Source: Gammaproteobacteria bacterium | Lineage (GTDB): Bacteria > Pseudomonadota > Gammaproteobacteria > UBA4575 | NCBI GenBank assembly: GCA_028279275.1 | Contig: JANQOB010000018.1 | Coordinates: forward strand, 372,001-436,000 | Length of the DNA: 64,000 bases | Reading direction: 5' to 3' | Shown here: one piece after another, positions 7,899-17,477 of the stretch | Layout: the number at the start of each line of letters is the position of its first letter | How positions within the stretch are numbered: position 1 is the stretch's first letter | The notes under the pieces: generated by a model | Told to the model about the DNA's origin: nothing | Database searches by the model: none | The model's input: the letters and a program-made list of their open reading frames with translations, nothing else | Position numbers and translations under genes: made by a program

Positions 7899-8576
7899 AT
7901 GAAAATATTATCTAAAGCAAATGTTGTGGGACTCAGCATAATTTTAACGGGGCTTCTTGCCTGTACCACCATTAATCCTTATACAGGCGAAAAACAAACA
8001 AGCAAGGCTGTTATCGGCGCTGGAGCAGGTGCGGCAACAGGTGCGGTCGTTGGTTTGATTACTGGAGATGACAGTCGTGAACGTCGTAAACATGCATTAA
8101 TCGGTGCAGGTGTGGGTGCATTGGCCGGTGGTGCAGTGGGTTACTATATGGATGTGCAGGAAGCCAAGTTACGACAAAAACTTTCGGGAACAGGTGTTAG
8201 TGTAACTCGTGATGGCGATAATATAATTTTGAATATGCCAGGTAATGTTACATTCGCGACAGATAGTGCAGATATAAATGGTGATTTCTTTGCAGTATTA
8301 GATTCTGTCACGTTAGTCGTGGATGAATTTGACAAGACATTAGTTGAAATAATGGGTCATACAGATAGCACAGGACCAAATGAATATAATCAGAGACTCT
8401 CTGAGAAACGCGCTAATGCAGTTTCGCAGTATTTTCAAAGTAGAGAAATTCAACCGCTTCGCTTAGCGACATATGGTTATGGTGAAAATTATCCTGTTGC
8501 CAGTAATGATGATGCTAATGGCCGGAGTCTTAATCGAAGAGTTGAGATTGCTCTAGTACCTCTTACACAAAGTTAA
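7899..8576 (+). CDS. OmpA-family outer-membrane lipoprotein (YiaD type)
   Basis: 225 residues when started at the ATG at 7899, which has an AAGGAGG ribosome binding site 6 bp upstream; an in-frame TTG at 7881 is less likely. The signal peptide ends in a lipobox LLAC (Cys about 22). Next come Gly-rich glycine-zipper segments (GAGAGAATGAVVGLITG, GAGVGALAGGAVGYYMD), then a C-terminal OmpA domain (about 105-222). That domain has the peptidoglycan-binding signature GHTDSTGPNEYNQRLSEKRA and NRRVEI. Such proteins anchor the outer membrane to peptidoglycan. Probably monocistronic, with a strong terminator just downstream. Confidence 0.9.
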   Translation: MKILSKANVVGLSIILTGLLACTTINPYTGEKQTSKAVIGAGAGAATGAVVGLITGDDSRERRKHALIGAGVGALAGGAVGYYMDVQEAKLRQKLSGTGVSVTRDGDNIILNMPGNVTFATDSADINGDFFAVLDSVTLVVDEFDKTLVEIMGHTDSTGPNEYNQRLSEKRANAVSQYFQSREIQPLRLATYGYGENYPVASNDDANGRSLNRRVEIALVPLTQS

Positions 8577-8600
8577 TAAAAAAATAAATTACTTTAAATA

Positions 8601-8632
8601 AATGGCTCCGCTATGCGGAGCCATTTTCTTTT
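8601..8632 (+). terminator. Intrinsic terminator after the OmpA-like gene
   Basis: A perfect 11-bp stem (AATGGCTCCGC / GCGGAGCCATT) with a 3-nt loop is followed by TTCTTTT. It lies 24 bp after the lipoprotein stop and only 16 bp before the first of the gmk start-region copies. Any promoter for gmk must therefore be very close to, or inside, those copies. Confidence 0.92.
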
Positions 8633-8647
8633 GTGTATGATTTAATC

Positions 8648-9368
<721 letters not shown>

Positions 9369-9440
9369 ATGCTGACCAGCAAATTCGCTAAACTCACTCG
9401 GCTAAATAGTGATTATTTGAATAATTAGGAGTACCTGTAT

Positions 9441-10016
9441 ATGGCCCGCGTTACGGTAGAAGATTGCCTCGAACATGTAGAAAACCGCTTCAAACTAGTG
9501 CTATTAGCAAGTAAGCGGGCACGTCAACTTTCTATGGGTACTGAGCCATTGGTTGAATGGGAAAATGACAAGCCAACAGTTGTTGCATTACGTGAAATCG
9601 AACTTGGTTTAGTGAATGAAGAAATGATGCAGGCGGCTTTAGCTGAGCCAGTAGAAGAAGATCTCCCTTATGACGAAGATGATCTTGCTGCAGCTCTGCA
9701 TGCTGAGATCAGTCGTGAACTTAATCAACCTGCTCCAGAAGGACAACTAGCAAGTCAACCAAGCGCTCCAACACAACCAGAACAAATAAGTAATCCATTT
9801 ACTAGCACTCCTGCCGAGACACCGGCAGAACCTCCAGCGATGGAATCAATGGAATCTCTACTTGCAAAAGAACTTGCCGCGAGTTCAGACAACACCCCGG
9901 ACACTCCAGAAATTCCTTCAACGGATGAACCGCTAAGTGATACATCTAATGAGCCATCCAGAGACTATGGAATTCCACTACCAAGTTCTGATACGTCTAC
10001 GGATGGAGATCAATAA
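9441..10016 (+). CDS. rpoZ: RNA polymerase omega subunit with long acidic tail
   Basis: The first ~75 residues are a standard omega subunit: [20 protein letters not shown], then [13 protein letters not shown] and [12 protein letters not shown]. Omega helps assemble the beta-prime subunit and, in proteobacteria, contributes to a ppGpp site on RNA polymerase. The family is usually about 70-105 residues, but this protein has 191. The extra ~110 residues are rich in Pro, Glu, Ser, Thr and Asp and look disordered. The stretch [16 protein letters not shown] could form one helix. The gene follows gmk and precedes spoT, the usual gammaproteobacterial order. Confidence 0.93.
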   Translation: MARVTVEDCLEHVENRFKLVLLASKRARQLSMGTEPLVEWENDKPTVVALREIELGLVNEEMMQAALAEPVEEDLPYDEDDLAAALHAEISRELNQPAPEGQLASQPSAPTQPEQISNPFTSTPAETPAEPPAMESMESLLAKELAASSDNTPDTPEIPSTDEPLSDTSNEPSRDYGIPLPSSDTSTDGDQ

Positions 10017-10051
10017 ACTAGGGTAGGCACTTTACACAGCGGCAAATAACC

Positions 10052-12232
10052 ATGGCCTCTGTCGCTGAGTCAAATCATCAAACTACTGGCGCTAGCATTC
10101 CCAGTAATAAGTCTTCACGTTTTTTAATTAGTGACTTATGTGCATTGCTTGATAGCTATTTACCGCCAAAGCAAGTAAAAAAAATCTATAAAGCTTATCT
10201 TTTTAGTGCTAGTGCACATGAGGGTCAAACTCGATTGACGGGTGAGCCATACATATATCATCCGCTTTCCGTAGCTAAAGTCTTAACAGAAATGCATATG
10301 GATGCGCAAACTATACAGGCTGCAATTCTGCACGATGTTATCGAAGATACTGAAACAGCAAAAGAACAGGTAAAGCAAGAGTTCGGTGAGGACGTAGCTG
10401 AACTGGTCGATGGTGTAAGTAAACTCACCCACCTTGAGTTTGAGTCAAAGCTAGAAGCTCAGGCAGAAAATTTTCGCAAAATGATGCTTGCCATGGTGAA
10501 GGATGTGCGAGTAATCATTATCAAGCTTGCGGATCGTTTACATAATATGCGCACGATTGAAGTAATGCCGGAAAAAAAACGCAAACGTATTGCACGTGAG
10601 ACATTGGATATTTATGCGCCCATTGCATTACGTTTAGGCATGCATGAGTTACGTGTTGAATTAGAAGCACTATCGTTTAAATATTTATGGCCGCTACGTT
10701 ACAGAGTGCTCAAAGATGCCATTCGGAGAAATAATATTAATCGGGATGCACTTATTCAAGAAGTTGAAAAGAATATTTGTGAACGATTAGAGCAGGCAAA
10801 CATTGTTAGTCGAATTATCGGTCGTGAAAAAAACATCTTTAGCATCTATCGAAAAATGCAAGAAAAACGATTGCAGTTTTCGGAGGTGTTTGATGTGTTT
10901 GCTTTCAGGATTATTGTCGATGATGTAGACACTTGTTATCGCGTGATAGGCGTAATCCATAACTTATATAAACCTGTTCCAGGTAAATTTAAAGACTACA
11001 TTGCAATTCCCAAAAAAAATGCTTATCAATCTTTGCATACCATTCTATTTGGCCCGAAAGGAATGCCTATAGAAGTACAAGTCCGCTCCGAAGAAATGGA
11101 TCAAGTTGCGCAATCAGGTATCGCAGCACATTGGATGTATAAAGTTGCTAGTAATGAGCAGAATGCGCCACATAAACGAACTCGCGAGTGGTTAAATACA
11201 GTTTCGGAAATGCAGCATCGTTCAGGTAGTTCTTTAGAATTTCTAGAAAGTGTAAAAGTTGACCTTTATCGTGATGAAATTTATGTGTTTACTCCTGCTG
11301 GTGACATTATGGAGCTGCCCATCAATTCAACGACTATTGATTTTGCCTATGCAGTGCATACGGATATAGGCAATCAATGTGTAGCTGCAAAAATAAATCG
11401 TCGTTTAGAACCATTAAGCACCATATTACAAAATGGCCAAACAGTAGAAATTGTCACATCACCTAGCGGTCGGCCCAATCCAGCCTGGTTGAATTTTATT
11501 GTAACTGCAAAGGCGCGTTCTAATATCCGTAGCTTTCTTAAGAATCTACAAAAAGGTGAGGCAGCAGAGCTTGGCAAACGTTTACTTAATCAGGCTTTGC
11601 GAAGCTATGATAAATCATGGCAAGAAATTAGTAGTCGTGAACAAAGTAACCTGCTAAAAGACTTAAAGCTTGATTCAGAAGAAGAGTTATTTATAGAGAT
11701 TGGCTTAGGTGACCGCATGGCGCCTTTTGTTGCGAAACATATTGAATCATTACGCGGAAGCTGGATTAAGTTACGACGTAAGAGCGAAAGCAAACACCCA
11801 TTAGCCATTCGTGGAACAGAAGGAATGGTAGTAAAGTTTGGCAAATGTTGCCATCCAATTCCAGGAGACCCGATTATTGGAATAATGACTGCTGGTAAAG
11901 GTTTAGTCGTACATCACATCAAATGTAAAAACACCAAACGCAAAACTACAAGTCGTGACAAGTGGATTCATGTTTACTGGGCAAATGATATTAGTAACGA
12001 GTTCCGCGCAGAAATTTCTGTACGTACCGCCAATGAACCTGGTGTGCTTGCTTTAGTCGCTACAACAATTTCAGAAGAAGGCTCTAATATTGAAAATATT
12101 GTATTTAATGAAAAGTTAGGTTCAACCACAAATTTAACTGTATTGCTTACGGTTAAAGATCGTGTCCATTTAGCACGGATCATGCGCATAATAAAGAATG
12201 TTCCACAGGTTTATAAAGTAAAACGTAATTAA
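10052..12232 (+). CDS. spoT: Bifunctional (p)ppGpp synthetase/hydrolase SpoT
   Basis: Cytosolic Rel/Spo enzyme controlling the stringent response, 726 residues. Domains in order: HD hydrolase (about residues 50-200) with YIYHPLSVAKVL and AAILHDVIEDTE; synthetase (about 240-365) with GREKNIFSIYRKMQEK and KFKDYIAIPKKNAYQSLH; TGS domain (about 405-465, DEIYVFTPAGDIMELP); a Cys/His region FGKCCHPIPGDPIIG; and a C-terminal ACT domain (about 648-725). The intact HD motif supports ppGpp hydrolase activity. The start used is ATG 10052. It lies 35 bp after rpoZ, so co-transcription is likely. Confidence 0.95.
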   Translation: MASVAESNHQTTGASIPSNKSSRFLISDLCALLDSYLPPKQVKKIYKAYLFSASAHEGQTRLTGEPYIYHPLSVAKVLTEMHMDAQTIQAAILHDVIEDTETAKEQVKQEFGEDVAELVDGVSKLTHLEFESKLEAQAENFRKMMLAMVKDVRVIIIKLADRLHNMRTIEVMPEKKRKRIARETLDIYAPIALRLGMHELRVELEALSFKYLWPLRYRVLKDAIRRNNINRDALIQEVEKNICERLEQANIVSRIIGREKNIFSIYRKMQEKRLQFSEVFDVFAFRIIVDDVDTCYRVIGVIHNLYKPVPGKFKDYIAIPKKNAYQSLHTILFGPKGMPIEVQVRSEEMDQVAQSGIAAHWMYKVASNEQNAPHKRTREWLNTVSEMQHRSGSSLEFLESVKVDLYRDEIYVFTPAGDIMELPINSTTIDFAYAVHTDIGNQCVAAKINRRLEPLSTILQNGQTVEIVTSPSGRPNPAWLNFIVTAKARSNIRSFLKNLQKGEAAELGKRLLNQALRSYDKSWQEISSREQSNLLKDLKLDSEEELFIEIGLGDRMAPFVAKHIESLRGSWIKLRRKSESKHPLAIRGTEGMVVKFGKCCHPIPGDPIIGIMTAGKGLVVHHIKCKNTKRKTTSRDKWIHVYWANDISNEFRAEISVRTANEPGVLALVATTISEEGSNIENIVFNEKLGSTTNLTVLLTVKDRVHLARIMRIIKNVPQVYKVKRN

Positions 12233-12262
12233 GTAAAAATAATAAACACTAAGGAGAGTAAA

Positions 12263-12646
12263 ATGAGTCGTGAAATTATCGCAACAGATAAGGCACCTCA
12301 AGCAATCGGCACCTATTCACAAGCTGTGAAAATAGATCAAACGGTTTATCTTTCTGGGCAAATTCCACTTGATCCAGTCTCTATGGAGGTTGTTGAAGGC
12401 GATATGCGTGTGCAAATAAGCCGAGTCTTTGAAAATTTACAATCGGTTGCGCAGGCTGCGGGTGGATCATTAGATAAATTTGTCAAACTAAATATTTTCT
12501 TAACCGATCTCAGTCATTTTCCTTTAGTGAACGAAGTCATGGCAGAGCATTTCTCAGAACCTTACCCAGCAAGGGCAGCTGTTGGTGTGGCTTCTTTGCC
12601 AAAAGGTGTAGAAATAGAAATGGATGCCATTATGCAATTGGATTAA
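12263..12646 (+). CDS. ridA: RidA family enamine/imine deaminase
   Basis: 127 residues, a complete RidA (YjgF/YER057c) protein. These trimeric cytosolic enzymes hydrolyse reactive 2-aminoacrylate and other enamines released by PLP enzymes such as threonine dehydratase. Motifs: [13 protein letters not shown] near the N-terminus, LSGQIPLDP, and the C-terminal [20 protein letters not shown], which includes the catalytic Arg. AAGGAGA ribosome binding site before the ATG. It sits 30 bp after spoT, where it is also found in Pseudomonas-type genomes. Confidence 0.95.
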   Translation: MSREIIATDKAPQAIGTYSQAVKIDQTVYLSGQIPLDPVSMEVVEGDMRVQISRVFENLQSVAQAAGGSLDKFVKLNIFLTDLSHFPLVNEVMAEHFSEPYPARAAVGVASLPKGVEIEMDAIMQLD

Positions 12647-12689
12647 TTCAATCAACCCACAAATTTTTTAAATAATTCCAATTCAGCAT

Positions 12690-14774
12690 TTGAGTAAAGA
12701 ATCTTTCCCAGAGGTTACTGCGCTAAAAGGTGTGGGGCCTAAAGTCGCTGAGCGCTTGCAACGAATACAGATCTATACCGTACAAGATTTGTTGTTTCAT
12801 TTGCCTATTCGCTATCAAGACCGCACACGCATCAGACCTGTTGCAGCACTTCGTGCAGGCGAAGAGTGTGTGGTGATAGGTAATATTGAACACAGTGAAG
12901 TAGTTTTTCGCAAACGACGTATGTTGTTGGTAAGTGTCGATGACGGTACCGGTAGGGTTTTACTAAGATTCTTTTACTTTAATAAAACCCAGCGTGAAAA
13001 CTTAAGCCGTGGCAGCAAAATAAGATGTTTTGGAGAAATTCGCCAAGGTATTAAAGGACCAGAAATGGTGCACCCTGAATATGAGCTACTACATCAGGAT
13101 GAACCGGCAAAAGTTGAAGATCATTTAACCCCAATTTATGCCACCACAGAAGGCTTGCACCAACTCAGTCTGCGTCGCTTAACTTCACAAGCTTTGCAGT
13201 GGATTAGTAAAAATAATGCACCACAATTAGATTTACTCCCCACTCCACCATTCATTGACGGGCAAACAGTTTGCATTGTAGAGGCCTTGAAGTTTGTACA
13301 TCGCCCTCCACCTGAAGCGGATACGGAGGCCCTAGCCGCTGGTAAACATGCCATGCAGCGTCGTCTATCTTTTGAAGAGCTGTTAGCTCAGCAGCTGAGT
13401 TTGTCCAAGTTAAGATTGCAGATGCAAAAACAACCTGCTATTCCTATTCAAGCGAATGGCCAACTTTATAAAAAATTATTGGATGGGCTTAAGTTTGATC
13501 TAACCCAAGCTCAACAGCGAGTTATCCAAACAGTATTCTCAGATTTGGGTAATGATTCTCCAATGTTGCGTTTAGTACAAGGGGATGTAGGGAGCGGTAA
13601 AACCTTGATTGCAATTGCAGCTTGTTTGCAGGTTATCGAAGCGGGTTATCAGGCCGTTGTTATGGCGCCGACGGAAATATTAGCTGAGCAGCATTTACGA
13701 AATTTTTCGCAATGGCTGGAGCCGTTGGGTGTACGCCTTGCTTGGTTGTCAGGAAAACTCACAGCAAGTAAAGCCAATGAAATGAAGGCGCTTATTGATA
13801 CAGGGACTGCAAACGCCATAGTAGGAACGCACGCATTATTTCAACAAGGTGTAGAGTTTAAAAATTTAGCCTTAGTGGTAATTGATGAACAGCATCGCTT
13901 TGGAGTACACCAACGATTGGCGTTGCGTGAAAAGGGTATTCAAGATGGTATGCATCCGCATCAACTTATAATGACGGCAACCCCTATTCCAAGGACGTTA
14001 GCTATGACGGCTTATGCAGATTTAGATTATTCGGTGATCGATGAATTACCTCCTGGAAGAAAACCCATCAGCACCATTGCCATCCCCATGGAACGTCGCC
14101 AAGAAGTAGTGGATCGAGTGGCCAATGCGTGTCGCAATGGACAGCAAGCTTATTGGGTATGCACCTTAGTGGAGGAGTCTGAAGCATTGCAGTGCCAAGC
14201 CGCAGAAGATGTGTTTCGTGAGCTGAGTCAGTTGTTAAAAGGTGTAAAAGTCGGTTTAGTGCATGGGCGCATGAAAGGCAAAGAAAAAGATTCCGTCATG
14301 CAGGATTTTTCTGCAAAAAAAATAGATTTGTTAATAGCCACGACAGTCATCGAAGTGGGAGTGGATGTGCCCAATGCCAGTTTAATGATTATTGAAAATG
14401 CTGAGCGCCTAGGGTTGGCGCAGTTGCACCAACTACGCGGGCGTGTAGGTAGAGGCACTGAAGAAAGCAGTTGTGTTTTAGTATTTGATCCTCCGCTTAC
14501 GGATAACGCAAAAACTCGTATTGATACCATGCGTAACACCAATGACGGTTTTAAAATTGCGCAAGTCGATTTAGAAATTCGCGGTCCTGGTGAAGTATTG
14601 GGTACCCGTCAAACCGGTATGCTTCAATTACGCATTGCCAACATCATGCGTGATCAAGACCTAATTCCTCTCGTTCAAGAAACTGCTAAACAACTGCTGG
14701 AAGAATATCCACATAACGTGGATGCAGTTATTCAGCGTTGGTTAGGAAAATCAATCGAGTTTGGACAGGTATGA
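12690..14774 (+). CDS. recG: ATP-dependent DNA helicase RecG
   Basis: 694-residue branch-migration helicase that remodels stalled forks and Holliday junctions. An N-terminal wedge/OB domain (about residues 1-230; LKGVGPKVAERLQ, then LLFHLPIRYQDRTR) precedes the helicase motor. Motor motifs are Walker A GDVGSGKTLIA, the DEQH box (VVIDEQHRFGVHQR), MTATPIPRTLAMT and the C-terminal QLRGRVGRGTEESSCVL. No ATG fits upstream, so the start is taken as TTG at 12690, giving MSKESFPEV; its ribosome binding site is weak. The stop codon is the first triplet of a dispersed hairpin repeat. Confidence 0.95.
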   Translation: MSKESFPEVTALKGVGPKVAERLQRIQIYTVQDLLFHLPIRYQDRTRIRPVAALRAGEECVVIGNIEHSEVVFRKRRMLLVSVDDGTGRVLLRFFYFNKTQRENLSRGSKIRCFGEIRQGIKGPEMVHPEYELLHQDEPAKVEDHLTPIYATTEGLHQLSLRRLTSQALQWISKNNAPQLDLLPTPPFIDGQTVCIVEALKFVHRPPPEADTEALAAGKHAMQRRLSFEELLAQQLSLSKLRLQMQKQPAIPIQANGQLYKKLLDGLKFDLTQAQQRVIQTVFSDLGNDSPMLRLVQGDVGSGKTLIAIAACLQVIEAGYQAVVMAPTEILAEQHLRNFSQWLEPLGVRLAWLSGKLTASKANEMKALIDTGTANAIVGTHALFQQGVEFKNLALVVIDEQHRFGVHQRLALREKGIQDGMHPHQLIMTATPIPRTLAMTAYADLDYSVIDELPPGRKPISTIAIPMERRQEVVDRVANACRNGQQAYWVCTLVEESEALQCQAAEDVFRELSQLLKGVKVGLVHGRMKGKEKDSVMQDFSAKKIDLLIATTVIEVGVDVPNASLMIIENAERLGLAQLHQLRGRVGRGTEESSCVLVFDPPLTDNAKTRIDTMRNTNDGFKIAQVDLEIRGPGEVLGTRQTGMLQLRIANIMRDQDLIPLVQETAKQLLEEYPHNVDAVIQRWLGKSIEFGQV

Positions 14775-14827
14775 GCACAGGGATGCGCGAATATAATGTC
14801 CATTAGGGATGATGCAACCGATTAAAG
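14772..14827 (+). repeat. Double-hairpin repeat element, copy 1 (after recG)
   Basis: 56 bp beginning with the recG TGA stop. Reverse-complemented, it matches the copy near 48.3 kb at 52 of 56 positions. In this orientation it has two short hairpins with GGGA (GNRA-type) loops: GCACA-GGGA-TGCGC and CATTA-GGGA-TGATG. There is no T-run after it, so it is not a standard intrinsic terminator. Confidence 0.88.
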
Positions 14828-14966
14828 ATTATAGATCTTGAAATTTCTGTTATTTGCCAAAACAGCCATACAAATACCTTATTTACTCAAATTTCATCTT
14901 GAAATCTAAAAAAATAACCCAATTTATTGTCTTATATACATACTATTTTAATTGACGGGATGGATT

Positions 14967-15269
14967 ATGAACGAAACTGTGTCACCTTCTGCTGAAGAAT
15001 CACCTTTAGCAAAGAACTTAAAATCAAAATCGATTTGGATGCGTCTGTTATTCATGCTGGTAGTAACCTTTCTATATTCTATTTCCAGAATAGTAGTAGG
15101 TGCTGTTGTAGTCGTACAGTTTTTCTGGGTGTTGTTTACAGGTGAAACTAATCAGAAATTAAAAGTATTTGGAAAGTCACTCGCTACGTACACTAATCAG
15201 ATAATTCTGTATCTGACTTTTAATATTGAAGAACGACCATTTCCATTTGATATGGATTGGCCAAATTAG
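14967..15269 (+). CDS. DUF4389 family membrane protein
   Basis: About 100 residues from the ATG at 14967; a TTG 15 bp upstream is in frame but less likely. A polar N-terminal tail is followed by two hydrophobic helices within about residues 25-60 (MRLLFMLVVTFLYSISRIVV and VVQFFWVLFTG). A conserved segment follows (NQKLKVFGKSLATYTNQIILYLTF) and the tail ends ERPFPFDMDWP. This pattern matches DUF4389 proteins of proteobacteria, whose function is unknown to me. It stands alone after the recG-associated repeat. Confidence 0.8.
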   Translation: MNETVSPSAEESPLAKNLKSKSIWMRLLFMLVVTFLYSISRIVVGAVVVVQFFWVLFTGETNQKLKVFGKSLATYTNQIILYLTFNIEERPFPFDMDWPN

Positions 15270-15290
15270 AAATAATTTTTTTGCACCATG

Positions 15291-15321
15291 CCTGCTCTCA
15301 CCTAAAAGCAGGTATATTTTT
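15291..15321 (+). terminator. Weak intrinsic terminator after the DUF4389 gene
   Basis: CCTGCT / AGCAGG, with a 10-nt loop, is followed by TATATTTTTA, 22 bp after the stop. The stem is only 6 bp, so this is a moderate call. Confidence 0.5.
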
Positions 15322-15516
15322 ACTGTTAATTTTATAACCATAAAATTAGACATGCATTTATATGTCTATTGTAGTGCATCAAACTTATAAAATTATTTTA
15401 TTCTTAAGCATCAAACTAATATCTCGATTACGTTTTTACAGTACAATTGAGTGATAAAATATGCATGCTGTTATATTATTCAAATTAGAATAATAAGTAA
15501 TGTCGGAGGTACTAGC

Positions 15517-15852
15517 ATGCAATGCACTAAAACCCATACACACCCGGATCACATTCATAAGGAGGGTTGTGGACACATCGCAATACGTCATGGTGACCAC
15601 ATTGATTACTTACATGATGGTCATATGCATCATCCCCATGAAGACCACTATGATGAGCATACATTAGAAGTTAGTGACATTAATCCAAATGAGTGTCGTC
15701 CTATTTCCTCATGTGGAGATCATGTACATGGACCTGACTGTGGTCATGAACGAGTGCCGCATGGTGATCACATAGACTATTTAGTGGATGGGCGATTACA
15801 CCATGTGCATGGCGATCATTGTGATGATCACGGACCCGTTGAAGTTTTGTGA
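15517..15852 (+). CDS. Histidine-rich, probable metal-binding protein with two repeats
   Basis: 111 residues from the ATG at 15517, which has a GGAGGT ribosome binding site; the open frame extends upstream without support. His is extremely frequent. Two homologous halves are visible. Residues about 6-50 contain CGHIAIRHGDHIDYLHDGHM, and about 67-108 contain CGHERVPHGDHIDYLVDGRL, each followed by an HHxHxDH cluster and preceded by HTHPDHIH or CGDHVHGPD. There is no signal peptide, so it is probably cytosolic. Zinc or another soft metal is the likely ligand (inference from composition). Similar short proteins are sometimes annotated as zinc transporters, which I regard as unsupported since there is no membrane segment. 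Confidence 0.8.
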   Translation: MQCTKTHTHPDHIHKEGCGHIAIRHGDHIDYLHDGHMHHPHEDHYDEHTLEVSDINPNECRPISSCGDHVHGPDCGHERVPHGDHIDYLVDGRLHHVHGDHCDDHGPVEVL

Positions 15853-15940
15853 TTAATACACAAAAAGATTAAAAAATTATTTAAATTTAGTATTCGATAT
15901 TTGTTTGAATGTCGATTTTCGGTCAGCGGTGGTTTATTTT

Positions 15941-16648
15941 CTAAAACCTTAACTCTGCCGAAAGCGGGTTGTGATCGGAAGATTTTACGTTATGCGTTCC
16001 CGTACTCTCAGCAGTTAAAGATCGCACATAGATGTGATCCAATAGCTGGCCAAATACTCTTTTACGATGGTCCTCCTGAAATGACAATGCATCTAACTTG
16101 TGCTCAATAGCTAAGGTTTCGATAATTCTCATACGTTTTTTTCGCCAAGTATTAAAATCACCAGATAAGATTACAGGACCACTATGTTCTGCTAAAACTC
16201 GCCGTACTTTTTCAATTTGTCGACGAAATTGTTTAACACCAAAGGTAAAATTAATAGCATGGATATTTACTACGATGAGTGTTTCATTAGTACCTGATAA
16301 AGCGTATTCCGTTATATTTGTGGCCTTAGGTGTAGCCAACCATGGTTCCCAACATGTGAGGTTGTACTGCCTTAGTGGCTCATGTTTAGAAATTGTCATA
16401 ACGCCAGTAGTCAGCGATTTTGTTTTATAACCCCTAGCAAAAGAATAATGTACAGCCTCACCAAAGACTTCGGGAAAATCTAAACCAAGTGCTGCTTCCT
16501 GAAGTATTACAAGATCTTTACCATCCACTAAACACAACAAATCCTCCCGCCAATTAGGCATTTTTCCCTTTTTTATATTCCAACATAGAAAATTAATGCT
16601 GGCAGTATCAGATTTTGAACATGCAGAGGTTATTGTTTCTTTATCCAT
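15941..16648 (-). CDS. Endonuclease/exonuclease/phosphatase (EEP) family protein
   Basis: 235 residues. EEP-fold motifs in order: NFLCWNIKKG (metal/substrate Asn), DLVILQEAAL (catalytic Glu), VVNIHAIN, VILSGDFNTW (Asp-x-Asn) and a terminal SSDHNPLSAEL (Asp-His pair). All catalytic positions seem present, so it should be an active Mg-dependent phosphodiesterase or nuclease; the substrate is not evident. No clear signal peptide. Transcribed leftward towards the His-rich gene. Confidence 0.88.
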   Translation of the reverse strand: MDKETITSACSKSDTASINFLCWNIKKGKMPNWREDLLCLVDGKDLVILQEAALGLDFPEVFGEAVHYSFARGYKTKSLTTGVMTISKHEPLRQYNLTCWEPWLATPKATNITEYALSGTNETLIVVNIHAINFTFGVKQFRRQIEKVRRVLAEHSGPVILSGDFNTWRKKRMRIIETLAIEHKLDALSFQEDHRKRVFGQLLDHIYVRSLTAESTGTHNVKSSDHNPLSAELRF

Positions 16649-16910
16649 AGTTTAAGGTTTATATATATGGGCAATTTACTAGATTACAAGGTCGCTCCAG
16701 CATAAATATTAAAATAGAAAATTCTATGTAGTGCAGTTGCTAATATTACATATATATTAAATTTTAAAGTCACGACTTTTTTAAACAGCAAATTATTGCC
16801 AATATATGTTATGCCTCCCATGTTGGAATTTATTCGATAGAAAACAACGTTACAACTCCAACATTCTATTAACGGTTGTCTTTTTACGGCTAAACGCAGT
16901 CTCATACTTT

Positions 16911-17477
16911 TTATTGCTTAGCGTACATATAAATCGTGCCCGTAATCGCACCAAGAAGATTTGCAATTAAGTCGATTGCAGTATTGATATATCCACCTAC
17001 ACCATCTGTGCCGAATGCAACAACAGCAAAAAACTCAATAATTTCGTTCAGTGCCCCGAGACTGGATGCTGCCAATATCGTAATTACGCACACTACGAGG
17101 CTACTTGCATTTTGCTTCATTATGTTATGGACCACACTCCACATTAGGATTGACATGACTATGTAACAATAGAAGTGCACAAACTGGTCGTATTTGAGGA
17201 TGTTATATGGATCACCTACCAGGTTGATTAACATCAAATCGTAAAACCGAGTACCTTGATAAGATGCCAAGCCCCCTAAAATATGCAGGATCAACCAAAT
17301 ATTAAATAACCATAAACCTAATTTTTTATATTTAAAATACTGGTCTGTTTTGTAAAGAATAACTATCAATACAACTACTGTTACTGCATATAGTAGAAAT
17401 TCATAGTTTTGGAAAATGATTGTGAGCAGGGTTAACAGTGCTGCTAGAAAAAAGCTGAGTATATAAGGAGCAGTCAT
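16911..17477 (-). CDS. DUF2238 (YjdF-like) integral membrane protein
   Basis: 188 residues with about five or six hydrophobic helices. Characteristic DUF2238 segments: HILGGLASYQGTRFYD, YDQFVHFYCYIV and GALNEIIEFFAV, followed by NTAIDLIANLLGAITG near the C-terminus. Charged or polar residues inside the helices (His, Asp, Glu) hint at a catalytic or transport role, but the family is uncharacterised. Its ATG overlaps the stop of the patatin-like gene by 4 bp, so the two are translationally coupled. Confidence 0.85.
   Translation of the reverse strand: MTAPYILSFFLAALLTLLTIIFQNYEFLLYAVTVVVLIVILYKTDQYFKYKKLGLWLFNIWLILHILGGLASYQGTRFYDLMLINLVGDPYNILKYDQFVHFYCYIVMSILMWSVVHNIMKQNASSLVVCVITILAASSLGALNEIIEFFAVVAFGTDGVGGYINTAIDLIANLLGAITGTIYMYAKQ

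Noticed and set aside
15517-15852. Zinc transporter annotation for the His-rich protein
   Set aside because: It has no membrane segment, so transport cannot be its own function.
16684-16905. 73-codon minus-strand frame
   Set aside because: Composition does not look like a protein and there is no start signal; the interval is probably non-coding.
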